A stretch of DNA of 64,000 nt. Origin: Candidatus Epilinea brevis. GTDB taxonomy: Bacteria; Chloroflexota; Anaerolineae; Epilineales; Epilineaceae. Shown in pieces: positions 31,174 through 40,544 of the stretch. The notes below the pieces were generated by a model. That model was not told the origin of the DNA and made no database searches. It saw nothing but the letters and a program-made list of their open reading frames with translations. Made by a program: the position numbers and the translations under genes. The stretch spans positions 1-64,000 of the forward strand of contig JADJUE010000006.1 of assembly GCA_016710785.1 (NCBI GenBank). Direction: 5' to 3'. Within the stretch, counting starts at the first letter, position 1. Each line of letters starts with the position of its first letter.

Positions 31174-33213
31174 TCAGGGCGCGATTGCCGCGGCCTTGGC
31201 CGCCAGGTCTACCAAGGCCAGGAATCCCGCGCGGTGTCCGCCCGGATCCTCTCCCAGGGCGCTGGCCGCCAGGCTGCGCAGGTCGGCGAAGCTGGCGGCG
31301 CCGCGATGTGGTGAGCCGCGCAGCAACATGCCGAACTCCGCCACGGCGGCCGCGAAACGCAGGTTGTCCGAGGTGGCGGCAAAGGGCTGGACATCCAGTC
31401 CCAGCGCCACATTGAGACGCTTGCTCTCGGCGGCGTCCGGGAGCTTGTAGCGCAGCTTCACGGTGAGCAGTTCGCCTTCGAAGGCCGGATCGGCGCCGAC
31501 GTAGCGTAGCGGATCGATGGCCGGCGTCGGGCTGGCCGAGCCGGACGGGGTGGGTGTAGCGCTGGCCTGCTCGAGCGGCGTCAGGGTGGGCGGAAGCTGC
31601 GGCGTGGCCAGGGCCGTGGGAACCGCCCGGCCCGCCGGCACCAGCTCGTAGAGCGCGCTGATGCGATGACCCGCGCCGATCTCGCCCCCGTCCTTGCTGT
31701 CGTCGTTGAAATCGGCGGCCGCGAGCAGGCGGTTCTCATAGCCCAGCAGCCGATAGCCGGCCACCTTGCTGGGGTTGAACTCCAATTGCAGCTTGACGTC
31801 CTTGGCCACTGTCACCAGGGTGCCCCCGATCTCTTCGACGAGGACCTTGCGCGCTTCGGCCATGCTGTCGATGTAGGCGTAATGGCCGTTGCCCCGATCG
31901 GCCAGGCGCTCCAAGGTCTCGTCCTTGAGGTTCCCCATGCCGAAGCCGAGTACCGTCAGGAAGACACCGCTCTTGGCCTTGTCGCGGATCAGGGTCTCCA
32001 GGTTTGCCGGATCGGTGACGCCCACGTTGAAGTCGCCGTCGGTGGCCAGGATGACCCGGTTGGCGCCGCCGGGGATGAAGCTGGCCAATGCCGTCTCGTA
32101 GGCCAGGGCGATGCCCTCGCTGCCATGGGTGCTGCCGCCCGCTTCCAGTTGGTCGATGGCCGCCAGGATCCGCGGTCGCTCCAGGCCGGACACCGAAGGC
32201 AGGACTAGGCCCGAGCTGCCGGCGTACACCACCATCGCCACACGGTCGGCCTCGCCGAGCTGCTCGGTCAGCAGCCGCAGGGCCTGCTTGACCAAGGGCA
32301 GCTTGTTGGCATCCTGCATCGATCCGGAGACATCGATGAGGAAGACGAGGTTGGAGAGCGGACGGTGGTCGAAGGCAATGGGCGCCGTCGTCAGGTTCAC
32401 CCGCAGCAGGCGATGCTCCGGCTGCCAGGGCGCGTCGCTGAGCTCTAGGTTCACGCAGGGCGCCGCCTCCGGCAGGGGGTCCTGGTAGGGGAAGTAGTTG
32501 ATCAGCTCCTCGATCCTGACGGCATCGATCGGCGGCCGCTGTCCGGCGGTCAGGAAGCGGCGGACGTTGCTGTACGACGCGCTGTCGACGTCGATGGCGA
32601 AGGTCGACAGCGGCGCGTCGGCGACCGCCTGGAAGGGGTTGTCCCAGAGCGAGCCGTAGGCCTCTTCTGCGCCCGTGTCGGTGGCCGCCGCCTGGGCCAG
32701 GCCGCCCGTCGCCGGCAGGTGGGGGGCGATCTGCAAGGGCATGACCGGCGCCCCGGCATTGGCGTAGCGGGCCGGTGGCAGCAGCGGCTCCGGCGGAGCG
32801 CCGCCGCCGGTGCGCGGCGGCTGGGCCGCGGGCGTCGGATGGAGGCCGGCCGCCGCCCGGCCTCCGCCTGCAGGACGGGGGACGGGGCTGCTGTTGACCT
32901 GCTTCCAGAGGGCGGTCGCCGTAATGCCCGCTTCCGGGCGCGGCGCGGTGGAGGTCTTGGTGGACGTGCTGCTGGGCGCCGCGGAGGGCGTGTCGACGGA
33001 GGGCGTGTCGACGGAGGGCGTGCCGGCGGGGGGCGTGCCGGCGGGGGGCGCCGTCGGCACGTTCCGCGAGGCGCAGGCATTGAGGCCCAAGGACAGCAGC
33101 AGCCCCGACGCGGTGATCAGCCAAGGTCGCGGTCGCGGCAGGGACGGGCGGGGCGAAGTCGATGGCCGCGGAAGGGCCTGGGGTGCGGCGACGCATGCGG
33201 GCGAGGGAATCAT
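31174..33213 (-). CDS. YfbK-type VWA lipoprotein
   Basis: A 679-aa protein. AGGAG lies 8 bases before the ATG. The signal SGLLLSLGLNAC has a Cys suitable for lipidation. A low-complexity Pro/Thr linker follows. Then comes the von Willebrand N-terminal domain of the YfbK family (AEEAYGSLWDNPFQAV, PLSTFAIDVDSASYSNVRRF, RIEELINYFPYQDP), a VWA domain with LVFLIDVSGSMQD and VILATDGDFNVGV, and the DUF3520 C-terminal region (DVKLQLEFNPSKVAGYRLLG). This order is diagnostic. The function of YfbK proteins is not settled; a surface or periplasmic metal-dependent binding role is likely. A 15-bp minisatellite in the linker codes for TPSVDTPSVD-type repeats. Confidence 0.9.
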   Translation of the reverse strand: MIPSPACVAAPQALPRPSTSPRPSLPRPRPWLITASGLLLSLGLNACASRNVPTAPPAGTPPAGTPSVDTPSVDTPSAAPSSTSTKTSTAPRPEAGITATALWKQVNSSPVPRPAGGGRAAAGLHPTPAAQPPRTGGGAPPEPLLPPARYANAGAPVMPLQIAPHLPATGGLAQAAATDTGAEEAYGSLWDNPFQAVADAPLSTFAIDVDSASYSNVRRFLTAGQRPPIDAVRIEELINYFPYQDPLPEAAPCVNLELSDAPWQPEHRLLRVNLTTAPIAFDHRPLSNLVFLIDVSGSMQDANKLPLVKQALRLLTEQLGEADRVAMVVYAGSSGLVLPSVSGLERPRILAAIDQLEAGGSTHGSEGIALAYETALASFIPGGANRVILATDGDFNVGVTDPANLETLIRDKAKSGVFLTVLGFGMGNLKDETLERLADRGNGHYAYIDSMAEARKVLVEEIGGTLVTVAKDVKLQLEFNPSKVAGYRLLGYENRLLAAADFNDDSKDGGEIGAGHRISALYELVPAGRAVPTALATPQLPPTLTPLEQASATPTPSGSASPTPAIDPLRYVGADPAFEGELLTVKLRYKLPDAAESKRLNVALGLDVQPFAATSDNLRFAAAVAEFGMLLRGSPHRGAASFADLRSLAASALGEDPGGHRAGFLALVDLAAKAAAIAP
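32990..33049. repeat. 15-bp minisatellite inside the YfbK-type gene
   Basis: Two copies of GTGTCGACGGAGGGC (32990-33019) and two of GTGCCGGCGGGGGGC (33020-33049) stand head to tail. Being a multiple of three, changes in copy number lengthen or shorten the linker in frame. Confidence 0.8.
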
Positions 33214-33351
33214 CGTACTTGCTCCTCTACGGGATCAGGCCGGTGACACGCGTCCCCCTTCGGGATGGCTGTCGGGCAATTACAGCAAGAAGCGTGCCGT
33301 TCTACAGGCGCGGTCACGGCGGGCGCACTCGCAGCACCGGCCGCTCTCGGC

Positions 33352-34257
33352 TCAGGCCCGGCAACCGCAGCTCCCGCCGGACCTCGCGGCCGGGCCGGTC
33401 GCGGGATCCGCGATCCTATCCGCCCCCGCACCGCAGCAACCCGCCTTCGCCTCCGGCGCGCAGCAGTCGGCCTGCGCGGCGGGCTCGCAGCAGGACGCCG
33501 GCTTGGCCGCGCGGATGATGGCCGCGCCCGCATGCTCGTGGACGCGGTGCGTCTCCGTGATCGACACGCCGACGAATCCGGCGTCCGCGAGCGCTTGCTC
33601 GAACTGGCGGCGGGTCAAGGCGCCGGCGATGCAGCCGGTCCACTGCTGCATGTCCGCGCGGGTCGCGTCGTCCATGTGCTCGTCGGCGATCACGTCGCTG
33701 ACCGCCAGCCGCCCGCCGGGCCGCAGCACCCGCGCCGCTTCGGCGAAGACGCGCGGCTTGTCGGCCGAGAGGTTGATCACGCAGTTGGAGATCACCACGT
33801 CCACCGAGCGGTCGGCCAAGGGGATCTGCTCGATGTAGCCCTTGTGGAAGGCAACGTTGTCCAGCCCGGCCGTCGCGGCGTTGGCGCGGGCCAGGCCCAG
33901 CATCTCGTCGGTCATGTCCAGGCCGATGGCCCGACCGGTGGGCCCCACGCGGCGGGCGGCGATCAGCACGTCGCCGCCGGCGCCCGAGCCCAGGTCCAGC
34001 ACCACCTCGCCCAAGTGCAGCTCGGCGACCGCCGTCGGCACGCCGCAGCCCAGCGAGGCGGCGAGCGCCGGCTCGTCCTCGCCGGCGTAGAGCGAGGCGC
34101 CGAACACCTCCACGCCGTCCCGGTCGGTGGTCAGGCCCGGCGCGCAGCAGCTGCCGGAGCCCGCGTCCATGTTCCCGCAGCCGCTCGCGGACGTGGCCGC
34201 ATCCGCGTAGCGCCGGCGCACCTGCTCGCGCACGGTGTCGACTTCGTCGAAAACCAT
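33352..34257 (-). CDS. arsM: Arsenite methyltransferase with Cys-pair tail
   Basis: A 301-aa SAM-dependent methyltransferase that methylates As(III) to volatile or less toxic forms. ATG 34257 overlaps the arsR stop (TGATG), so the two are translationally coupled. Motif I is VVLDLGSGAGGD (about 85-96). Conserved ArsM features: LGCGVPTA (Cys71), SNCVINLS (Cys159) and WTGCIAGAL (Cys209), which match the three arsenite-binding cysteines of the family. N-terminal extras are GCGNMDAGSGSCCAPG. The C-terminus adds three Cys pairs and a final CGC (ASCCEPA, ADCCAPE, AGCCGAG, GSCGCRA), beyond the usual domain and likely another thiol-rich metalloid site. Confidence 0.93.
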   Translation of the reverse strand: MVFDEVDTVREQVRRRYADAATSASGCGNMDAGSGSCCAPGLTTDRDGVEVFGASLYAGEDEPALAASLGCGVPTAVAELHLGEVVLDLGSGAGGDVLIAARRVGPTGRAIGLDMTDEMLGLARANAATAGLDNVAFHKGYIEQIPLADRSVDVVISNCVINLSADKPRVFAEAARVLRPGGRLAVSDVIADEHMDDATRADMQQWTGCIAGALTRRQFEQALADAGFVGVSITETHRVHEHAGAAIIRAAKPASCCEPAAQADCCAPEAKAGCCGAGADRIADPATGPAARSGGSCGCRA

Positions 34258-34586
34258 CAACTCAGCCACTTTGCCAATACCTCCATGCGTTCGGAAACCA
34301 GGCTGTAATAGGCCCATTGCTGTCGCCGTTCGACGGTGACCAGCCCCGCTTCGCGCAGCCGCTTGAGGTGATGCGACAAGGTCGGCTGCGTGATGTCGAA
34401 GCGCGGTTGCAGATCGCAGACGCAGACCGCGGCGCCCTGCGCCCGCAGCAGGTCCACGATCTGCAGCCGCACCGGATCGGCCAAGGCCTTGGCGATGGCC
34501 ACCAGGTCCGTGGCATTCGCGATGGCCGCGGACGGCCGCAGGGGGGCACAGCAGGTTGCATCGCTTGCCAGCAATGGATCATTCAT
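34257..34586 (-). CDS. arsR: ArsR-family arsenic-responsive repressor
   Basis: A 109-aa winged-helix repressor. ATG 34586 is chosen because the promoter found just upstream would begin transcription close to it and because a longer frame runs through the operator. Sequence: DATCCAP near the N-terminus; ALADPVRLQIVDLLR; the metal-site VCVCDLQPRF followed by the recognition helix DITQPTLSHHLKRLREAGLV; wing VERRQQWAYYSL. CVCDL is the arsenite-binding element of classical ArsR, and the N-terminal CC may add thiols. It should release its operator on binding As(III), inducing itself and arsM, which overlaps its stop codon by one base. Confidence 0.93.
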   Translation of the reverse strand: MNDPLLASDATCCAPLRPSAAIANATDLVAIAKALADPVRLQIVDLLRAQGAAVCVCDLQPRFDITQPTLSHHLKRLREAGLVTVERRQQWAYYSLVSERMEVLAKWLS

Positions 34587-34593
34587 GAACGTC

Positions 34594-34622
34594 AATATAG
34601 ATCGGTATCGATGTAGGGGCAA
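34594..34622 (-). promoter_or_regulatory. ars operon promoter with overlapping ArsR operator
   Basis: On the minus strand: TTGCCC (34622-34617), a 17-bp spacer and TATATT (34599-34594). The spacer carries ATCGATACCGAT, an imperfect inverted repeat of the kind bound by ArsR (ATC-rich half-sites), so a bound repressor would cover the polymerase site. The patch is clearly AT-richer than the surrounding sequence. Confidence 0.7.
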
Positions 34623-34820
34623 ACTCGGGCGTGGCGGGCGAACGGATGGGCCTCGGACGCGGATGCCCGTCAGGGTGTGGTCGGCGCGTGACATCTCAGT
34701 CGGAGGACGCTCGCTCCGGGAAGTCGGCGGTAGCCAGCAGCCGCCGGCCCCGGGCTACGGCAACACCGAGTCCGGGGCCGGCTTCGTTCGACCGACGCAA
34801 GCCGCTGTGCGCGTTCGACC

Positions 34821-35264
34821 TCAGGTTTCCGCCGCGGCGGGCGGGCCTTCCTCTACCGTGGACTTCTTCAGGAAGAAGCCCACCAGCACCGCCGTGAGCA
34901 TGGGGAAGAACCAGGCGGCGAAGCTCAGGCCCAGTCCCAACCCGGCCCCCAGCACTGTTCCCACCGCTTCGGCGTCCGATTGGACCTCCGACATCTGGTC
35001 GCCCGCCGTCCCCAGGACGAAGAAGGTGATCAAAGCCATGAAGGCCGTCCAGCTGAGGGCGAAGTTCTTGAGCAGGTTCCACGCTGCGCCGCCCTCGCGG
35101 CGCTCGCCGGCCAACAGCGGGCGGCGCGCCAGCCAGAGCGGCAGGGTGATGACCCAGAGCAGCAGTGCCGCGAGGGACCAGAGCGCCCAGCGGCCGCCGC
35201 GCCGGCGGGCGTCGCGGGCCACCCAGGCGGCAATCAGGAGCGACAGCAGGGCGCCGATGTTCAT
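34821..35264 (-). CDS. Hypothetical multi-span membrane protein
   Basis: A 147-aa protein with about four hydrophobic spans: IGALLSLLIAAWVARDA, WALWSLAALLLWVITLPLWL, FALSWTAFMALITFFVLG and FAAWFFPMLTAVLVGFFL. Basic residues (ARRRGGR, ARRPLLAGERREGG) on the first loop indicate the cytoplasmic side. It has a short hydrophilic C-terminus (KKSTVEEGPPAAAET). AAGGAT precedes the ATG at a suitable distance. No family recognised. It lies downstream of the DUF4352 lipoprotein (34 bases) in the same direction, so they may form an operon. Confidence 0.65.
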   Translation of the reverse strand: MNIGALLSLLIAAWVARDARRRGGRWALWSLAALLLWVITLPLWLARRPLLAGERREGGAAWNLLKNFALSWTAFMALITFFVLGTAGDQMSEVQSDAEAVGTVLGAGLGLGLSFAAWFFPMLTAVLVGFFLKKSTVEEGPPAAAET

Positions 35265-35298
35265 CGTGCGATCCTTTCGTCCATCGACTCGCCCGGCC

Positions 35299-35817
35299 CT
35301 ACTGGCCGGCCTCCCAGGTCACCCGCGTGTCGCCGAGCAGCTTCGGGGTGTAGTGGATCCGCACCCCCGATCCCAGGCCCGACCAGGCCACATGGCCGCG
35401 CAGCTTGTCGCCGGCCAGCACCGTGCCGTCCAGGCCGCCGGTGTCGCTGTCGAAGAGCAGGGCGGTCTGGCCCTTGTTGCCGGCATCGTCCTTGGCCTCG
35501 AAGCTCATCAGGCTCGAGACCGTCAGATCCTTGCCGCTCGTGTTCTCGACGACGAAGACCGCCACCAGGTTGTTCTCCTCGTCCCGCGTGACGCTCTCCA
35601 GCGTGATCTGGTGATCGGCCAGCGCCACCGCATCGCCCACCTGGAAGCGTTCAGCTTCCGCCGCCGTCGGTTGGGCCGCGCCCTCGACCGTCGCCGCGGC
35701 GACCGCCTCGGCTCCCGGCTCCACCTTGCGCGGTGCGTCCACCGCGCCGCTCTCGCCACAGGCCATCGTGGTCAGCCCCAGCATCCCGATGCCCAAGGCC
35801 AACTTGAACCCTCGCAT
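35299..35817 (-). CDS. DUF4352 domain lipoprotein
   Basis: A 172-aa protein from ATG 35817 (GGGGAGG stands 6 bases upstream; the ATG at 35820 is too close). Signal LALGIGMLGLTTMACGES has a lipobox-like TMAC. The mature domain is the immunoglobulin-like DUF4352/telomeric-repeat-like fold: FQVGDAVALADHQITLESVT, NNLVAVFVVENTSGKDLTVS, FEAKDDAGNKGQ and GHVAWSGLGSGVRIHYTP. These are common exported proteins of unknown role, sometimes linked to secretion or envelope complexes. Likely co-transcribed with the following 4-TM protein. Confidence 0.8.
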   Translation of the reverse strand: MRGFKLALGIGMLGLTTMACGESGAVDAPRKVEPGAEAVAAATVEGAAQPTAAEAERFQVGDAVALADHQITLESVTRDEENNLVAVFVVENTSGKDLTVSSLMSFEAKDDAGNKGQTALLFDSDTGGLDGTVLAGDKLRGHVAWSGLGSGVRIHYTPKLLGDTRVTWEAGQ

Positions 35818-35969
35818 CATCGACCTCCCCCTGAAACTGCCGGGCCGGATCGCCCGGTCAGGGACTCAGGGTAGGGGGGCGTTGTTGCGGAATCGGCAAC
35901 AGTTGGCGCGGGGATGCGGCGCGGGTCTGGGACGCGTGACTCGCGTTGCGAATCAGGCCTCCCGGTCGC

Positions 35970-36974
35970 CTAGCCCTCTGCTGTGCCCGCAGGTCGCGGT
36001 AGACCGTATCGCTCAGCGAGCGCCGCCACCTGCCCCCGCACGTGCTCGCGCATCGCTCGGGGCGCGAGTACCTCAGCCAGGGCGCCCCAGCCCTGCACCC
36101 AGGGGATCATCTCCGTCCAGTCGGCCACCGTCGCCCGCCACTCGACGCCGCCGTCTTCCAGCTCTGTCAGCCTTTCCGACGGATGCCAACGCGTCTCGCG
36201 CAGCCGGTGTCCGGCCTCCGGGGCGAAGCGCAGGCGCACATCCACGGGGTCCGCGGCGCTGATCCAGACGCCCCAGGCGCCGCGCAGCAGGGTTTCGGCG
36301 TCGAAATCCGCGGGCAGGTCGTAGGGCTCGTCGTGCAAGATGTCTATGGAGCGGATCCGCTCCACCTTGAGCACCCGCGGCGCCCCTGGCGGTTCCAGCC
36401 AGCCGATGGCATAGGTGGTCATTCCCAGAGCGTAGGGCTCCATCAGCCAGATGGACAGGATTCGCTCAGCAGCCTGGCCCGGGCGGCTTTCGTAGCTCAG
36501 GCGCACCTTACGTCCTTGCGCCCAGGCCCGGGCCAAGGTGGACAGGCTCGTCAGGTACTGCGGATCCTCGCGCCGGTCCGGTCCGTCCACCGCGTCGGCC
36601 GAGCGGCTGACATGCCGGCCGATCAAGGGCGCCACGGGTTCAAGCGCCGTTCCGAGCTTGCGCAACGCCGATGCCGCGGACGGGTTGTGCCGGTCGCTCC
36701 GGGAGGTGTACAGGCGGGTGGCCAGGTGCACGGCCAGGCATTCGTCAAGCGTCAGGCGAAGGCGCGTCAGGGAGTTGGCGGGGTCGATCCACAAGCGACC
36801 GTCGTCTTCCTCCACCAAGGCCAGCGCGTCGCTCAGGTCTTGGATGTCGCGCGTGACCGTCGAGCGGTTGACGCCCAGGCGTCGAGCCAACTCTACCCGC
36901 CGCAGACCCCGCGGATGGGACAGCAGCAATTGCTCCAGCTGCAGCAGGCGATCCGACTTCTTGGACCAACGCAT
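35970..36974 (-). CDS. WYL-domain transcriptional regulator
   Basis: A 334-aa protein beginning MRWSKKSDRLLQLEQLLLSH. An N-terminal HTH (LRRVELARRLGVNRSTVTRD, then IQDLSD) is followed by a linker and a WYL domain (RKVRLSYESRPG, LMEPYALGMTTYAIGWLEP, KVERIRSIDIL) and a WCX-type C-terminal region (VDVRLRFAPEAGHRLRET, ADWTEMIPWVQGWGALAEVL). WYL proteins sense ligands, in some cases nucleic acids or nucleotides, and regulate DNA-damage, phage-defence or metabolic genes. No defence genes lie nearby. Longer in-frame starts exist upstream, but the family normally begins close to the HTH. Confidence 0.88.
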   Translation of the reverse strand: MRWSKKSDRLLQLEQLLLSHPRGLRRVELARRLGVNRSTVTRDIQDLSDALALVEEDDGRLWIDPANSLTRLRLTLDECLAVHLATRLYTSRSDRHNPSAASALRKLGTALEPVAPLIGRHVSRSADAVDGPDRREDPQYLTSLSTLARAWAQGRKVRLSYESRPGQAAERILSIWLMEPYALGMTTYAIGWLEPPGAPRVLKVERIRSIDILHDEPYDLPADFDAETLLRGAWGVWISAADPVDVRLRFAPEAGHRLRETRWHPSERLTELEDGGVEWRATVADWTEMIPWVQGWGALAEVLAPRAMREHVRGQVAALAERYGLPRPAGTAEG

Positions 36975-37082
36975 GGCCAACTTCCTTCTGCTGGTGTGCG
37001 TCCTGGGCGCGTCCGACGCGCTCAGGATGCTGGCGATCGGTTGCAGAACGCGCAACGGCGCCGACGCAGACCCGTCCGACCC

Positions 37083-39739
37083 TCACTCCTCCCGCAGCAC
37101 CCGCGCGATCGGCAGCCGGCGCAGGGCCAGCGCGCTCCACAGACCCGCCACGAGGGCCGCGCCCAGGGCCAGGGCCAGGGCGGTCAGGAAGGGGGCGGCG
37201 TTGACCTGCGGCTGTATCGTCCAGCCGAAGGAGCGGCGGTTGACCACCCGGATCAGCAGCAGGGCCAAGGCCAGCCCGGTCGGCCAGCTGAAGAGGCCGG
37301 CGGCCAGGCCCATCAGGCTGGTCTCCAGCAGCGAGAGCGCCGTCATCTGGCCCTGGGTGAGCCCCATGGCGCGCAGGGTGGCCAGCTCGCGGGCGCGGCT
37401 GAGCTGCAGGGAGAGGAGTGTGGAGAGCACGCCGATGAAAGCCACCACCAGGGCCAGCAGCCGCAAGGCTCCTGTGACCGCGAAGGCGCGGTCGAAGACC
37501 GCAAGTACGTCCCGGCGCAGACCGCGGTTGGAGAGCACCGCCAGCCGCAGGCCCGGCTCCAGCGAGCCGGATGGGATGCGCAGCCTGCGGATGGCGACGC
37601 CGGAGCTGGGCGAGCCGGGATCGGGGTCGGGATCAGTCGCGTCGGCGAGCGCCTGGCGCAGCTCGGACGCGAAGCCCTCCGCGTCCTCGTCTTGCGCCAG
37701 CATCAGGGCTATCGAGCCGACGGCCGCGTCCCGCCAGTGGCGGCGGTAGACCCCGTCGGCCATGAAGACCACGCCCCGCTCGGAGCCGTAGTCATAGAAG
37801 ACGCCGGCGATCGGGAAGCCCTGCGGCCCGTCGTCGGTGCTCAAGGTCAGACGATCGCCCAGGCCCAGGGAATGCCGGCGGGCGAAGGGCTCCGAGATCG
37901 CCACCGCGCCGTCCTCCACCGCCCGCCAGACCGCGGCGGCGCCACCCGGCGGGGCCACCAGGTAGGGCCGGTCGGCCCCGGCTATATCGCGACTGAGCGC
38001 CACCACGTCCACCGTGCCCAGCTGCGGCGAGCGCAGGGCCACGTCACGGGCCGTGGCTACCTCGGCCACGCCCGGTAGCCCGGCCAGGGCCTCGGCGAGG
38101 CGCGGATCCAGCGTTCGCCCGCTGCGGGTGGCCGTGATGCCCGCCGGGGTCACGAAGATGTCCGCCTGCAGGGTCTGGCCCAACCAGATCTCCACCGTGC
38201 GCCGGAAGCTGCCCACCATCACGTCCACCCCGATCGAGACGCAGACCGCCACCATCAGGGCCGCCGTCGCCACCGCGGTGCGGCTGAGGGAACGGGCGAT
38301 GCCGCGCGGCGCCAGCCGGCCCACCGGGCCCAGCAGCAGGGCGCAGGGACGGGCCAGCAAGCGCATCAGGGCCAGGAGGCCCAGGGGCACCCAGAGCGCG
38401 AAGGCGAGCAGAAAGCAGGCCATGCCCACGAAGCCGGCGACCACCCCCTGCCCCGGCCAGGCCAAGGCCCCCAGCCCCGCCAGGGCCACGGCGATGCCGA
38501 GGGCGGCCAGCCGCGGCGCGCTCGCGCGGCTGGCCGCTTCCTGCTCGGAGCGGCGCAGGGCGGTGACCGGGGGCACGCGGGTGGCCTCCAGCGCGGGCAG
38601 CAGCGCACCGATCAAGGACGCGCCCAGGCCGGCCAGGGCGCCCCAGACGAGGGTGGCCGCCGGCACCTCCACCTGGCGGACGGTGACCGTCATGTACAGG
38701 TCGTTGATGGGACCGGAAACCAGGGCCACCGCCCAGCGGCCCAGGATCAGTCCCAGGGCCAGGCCCACGGCGGTGCCTACGGCGCCTAGGAGCAGGGCTT
38801 CCAGCAGCAGCATCGCCTGAAGCTGCCCGCGCGTGACCCCCAGGGCCCGCAAGATGGCCAGGGTGCTGCGCCGTTGGACGACGCTGAAGCGCAGGGTGTT
38901 GAAGATCAGGAAGACCCCCACCAAGAGGGCCAGCAGGCTGAGGGCCCGCAGGTTCAGGCGGAAGGAGGCCGTCATGGCCGCCATGCTGCCTTCACCGCTT
39001 CCCGCCGGCTCGACCACCGCCCCCGGCGGCAGGAGGGCCGTGATCGCCGCCAGGCGTGCGGCCAGTGCCGGCCCTTCCGCCGGCAGGATCAGGTCGATGC
39101 GGTCCAGCCGGCCGCGCCGGCCCAGGAAAGCCTGCGCCGTGGCCAGATCCGTGAGCAGCAGGCCCTGCAGGGCGCGGCGGCTGAGGGCATCGGTGGGCCT
39201 GAGGAGGGCGACCACCCGCGCGTTCACCCGCCGGCCCTCCGCGTCCAGGGGCAGGCGGTCACCGGGCGCCAGACCCAGGCGGTCCGCCAGGTCCTGGCCC
39301 AGCAACACGGCATCGGGCTCCGTCAGAAGGGCGGCGAGCAGGTCGTCGCCCGGCGTGGTGTCATCCGGGCCCAAAAGCGTGCGGAAGGGCGCTTCGGCGA
39401 AGGGGTCCACGCCCAACAGGGTGAGGCTTTCGCCGCCCGGCCGGTCGATGCGGGCCTCGCCCTGCACCACCGGCGCGCCCAGCACCAGCCCGAGGGAGCC
39501 GCGCAGCCGGACATAAAGGGCTTCGTCCAGCCGCCGGCCGTCGCCGACGATGCGGTGGGTGGCGCGGCCGGCCACCGTCTCCTGTGACAGACGGAAGGCG
39601 GCCATGGCGCTCTGGTTGGCCAGCTCGACGGCGACGAAGACCGCCACGCCAAGGGCCACGCCCAGAACCAGGAGGCCCGACTGCAGCGGCCGGCGCCGCG
39701 CCTGGGACCAGGCGATGCGTGCCAGCGGGGCCAACGGGA

Positions 39740-39743
<4 letters not shown>
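37083..39743 (-). CDS. FtsX-like ABC transporter permease
   Basis: An 886-aa permease of the MacB/LolC-like type. Topology: one N-terminal span (LLVLGVALGVAVFVAVELAN), a large MacB-like periplasmic domain, then an FtsX domain (LRALSLLALLVGVFLIFNTL, FSVVQRRSTLAILRALGVTR) with three spans. A second half follows with its own extracytoplasmic domain and a terminal FtsX domain (ALVVAFIGVLSTLLSLQLSR, RELATLRAMGLTQGQM). The TTG start at 39743 overlaps the TGA of the ATPase gene, so the two are coupled. Such pairs extract or export lipoproteins, peptides or lipids using mechanical transmission rather than a channel; the cargo here is unknown. Confidence 0.9.
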
Positions 39744-40435
<692 letters not shown>

Positions 40436-40509
40436 GTGCAGGTCGACGGGGCTGAAGGAGGCTGGCGGGCCGACGCGATCGGCGATGGCAGGATCGTCAG
40501 AAAGGGGGA

Positions 40510-40537
40510 TTGACGAACGGAAAAAGAATGTTAGCAT
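40510..40537 (+). promoter_or_regulatory. Possible promoter of the VWA gene
   Basis: TTGACG at 40510-40515 and TAGCAT at 40532-40537 with a 16-bp spacer. The ATG at 40545 would then be almost the first transcribed triplet, and no ribosome-binding site is visible, so the message could be leaderless. The -10 box is weak. Confidence 0.4.
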
Positions 40538-40544
40538 ATAGATC

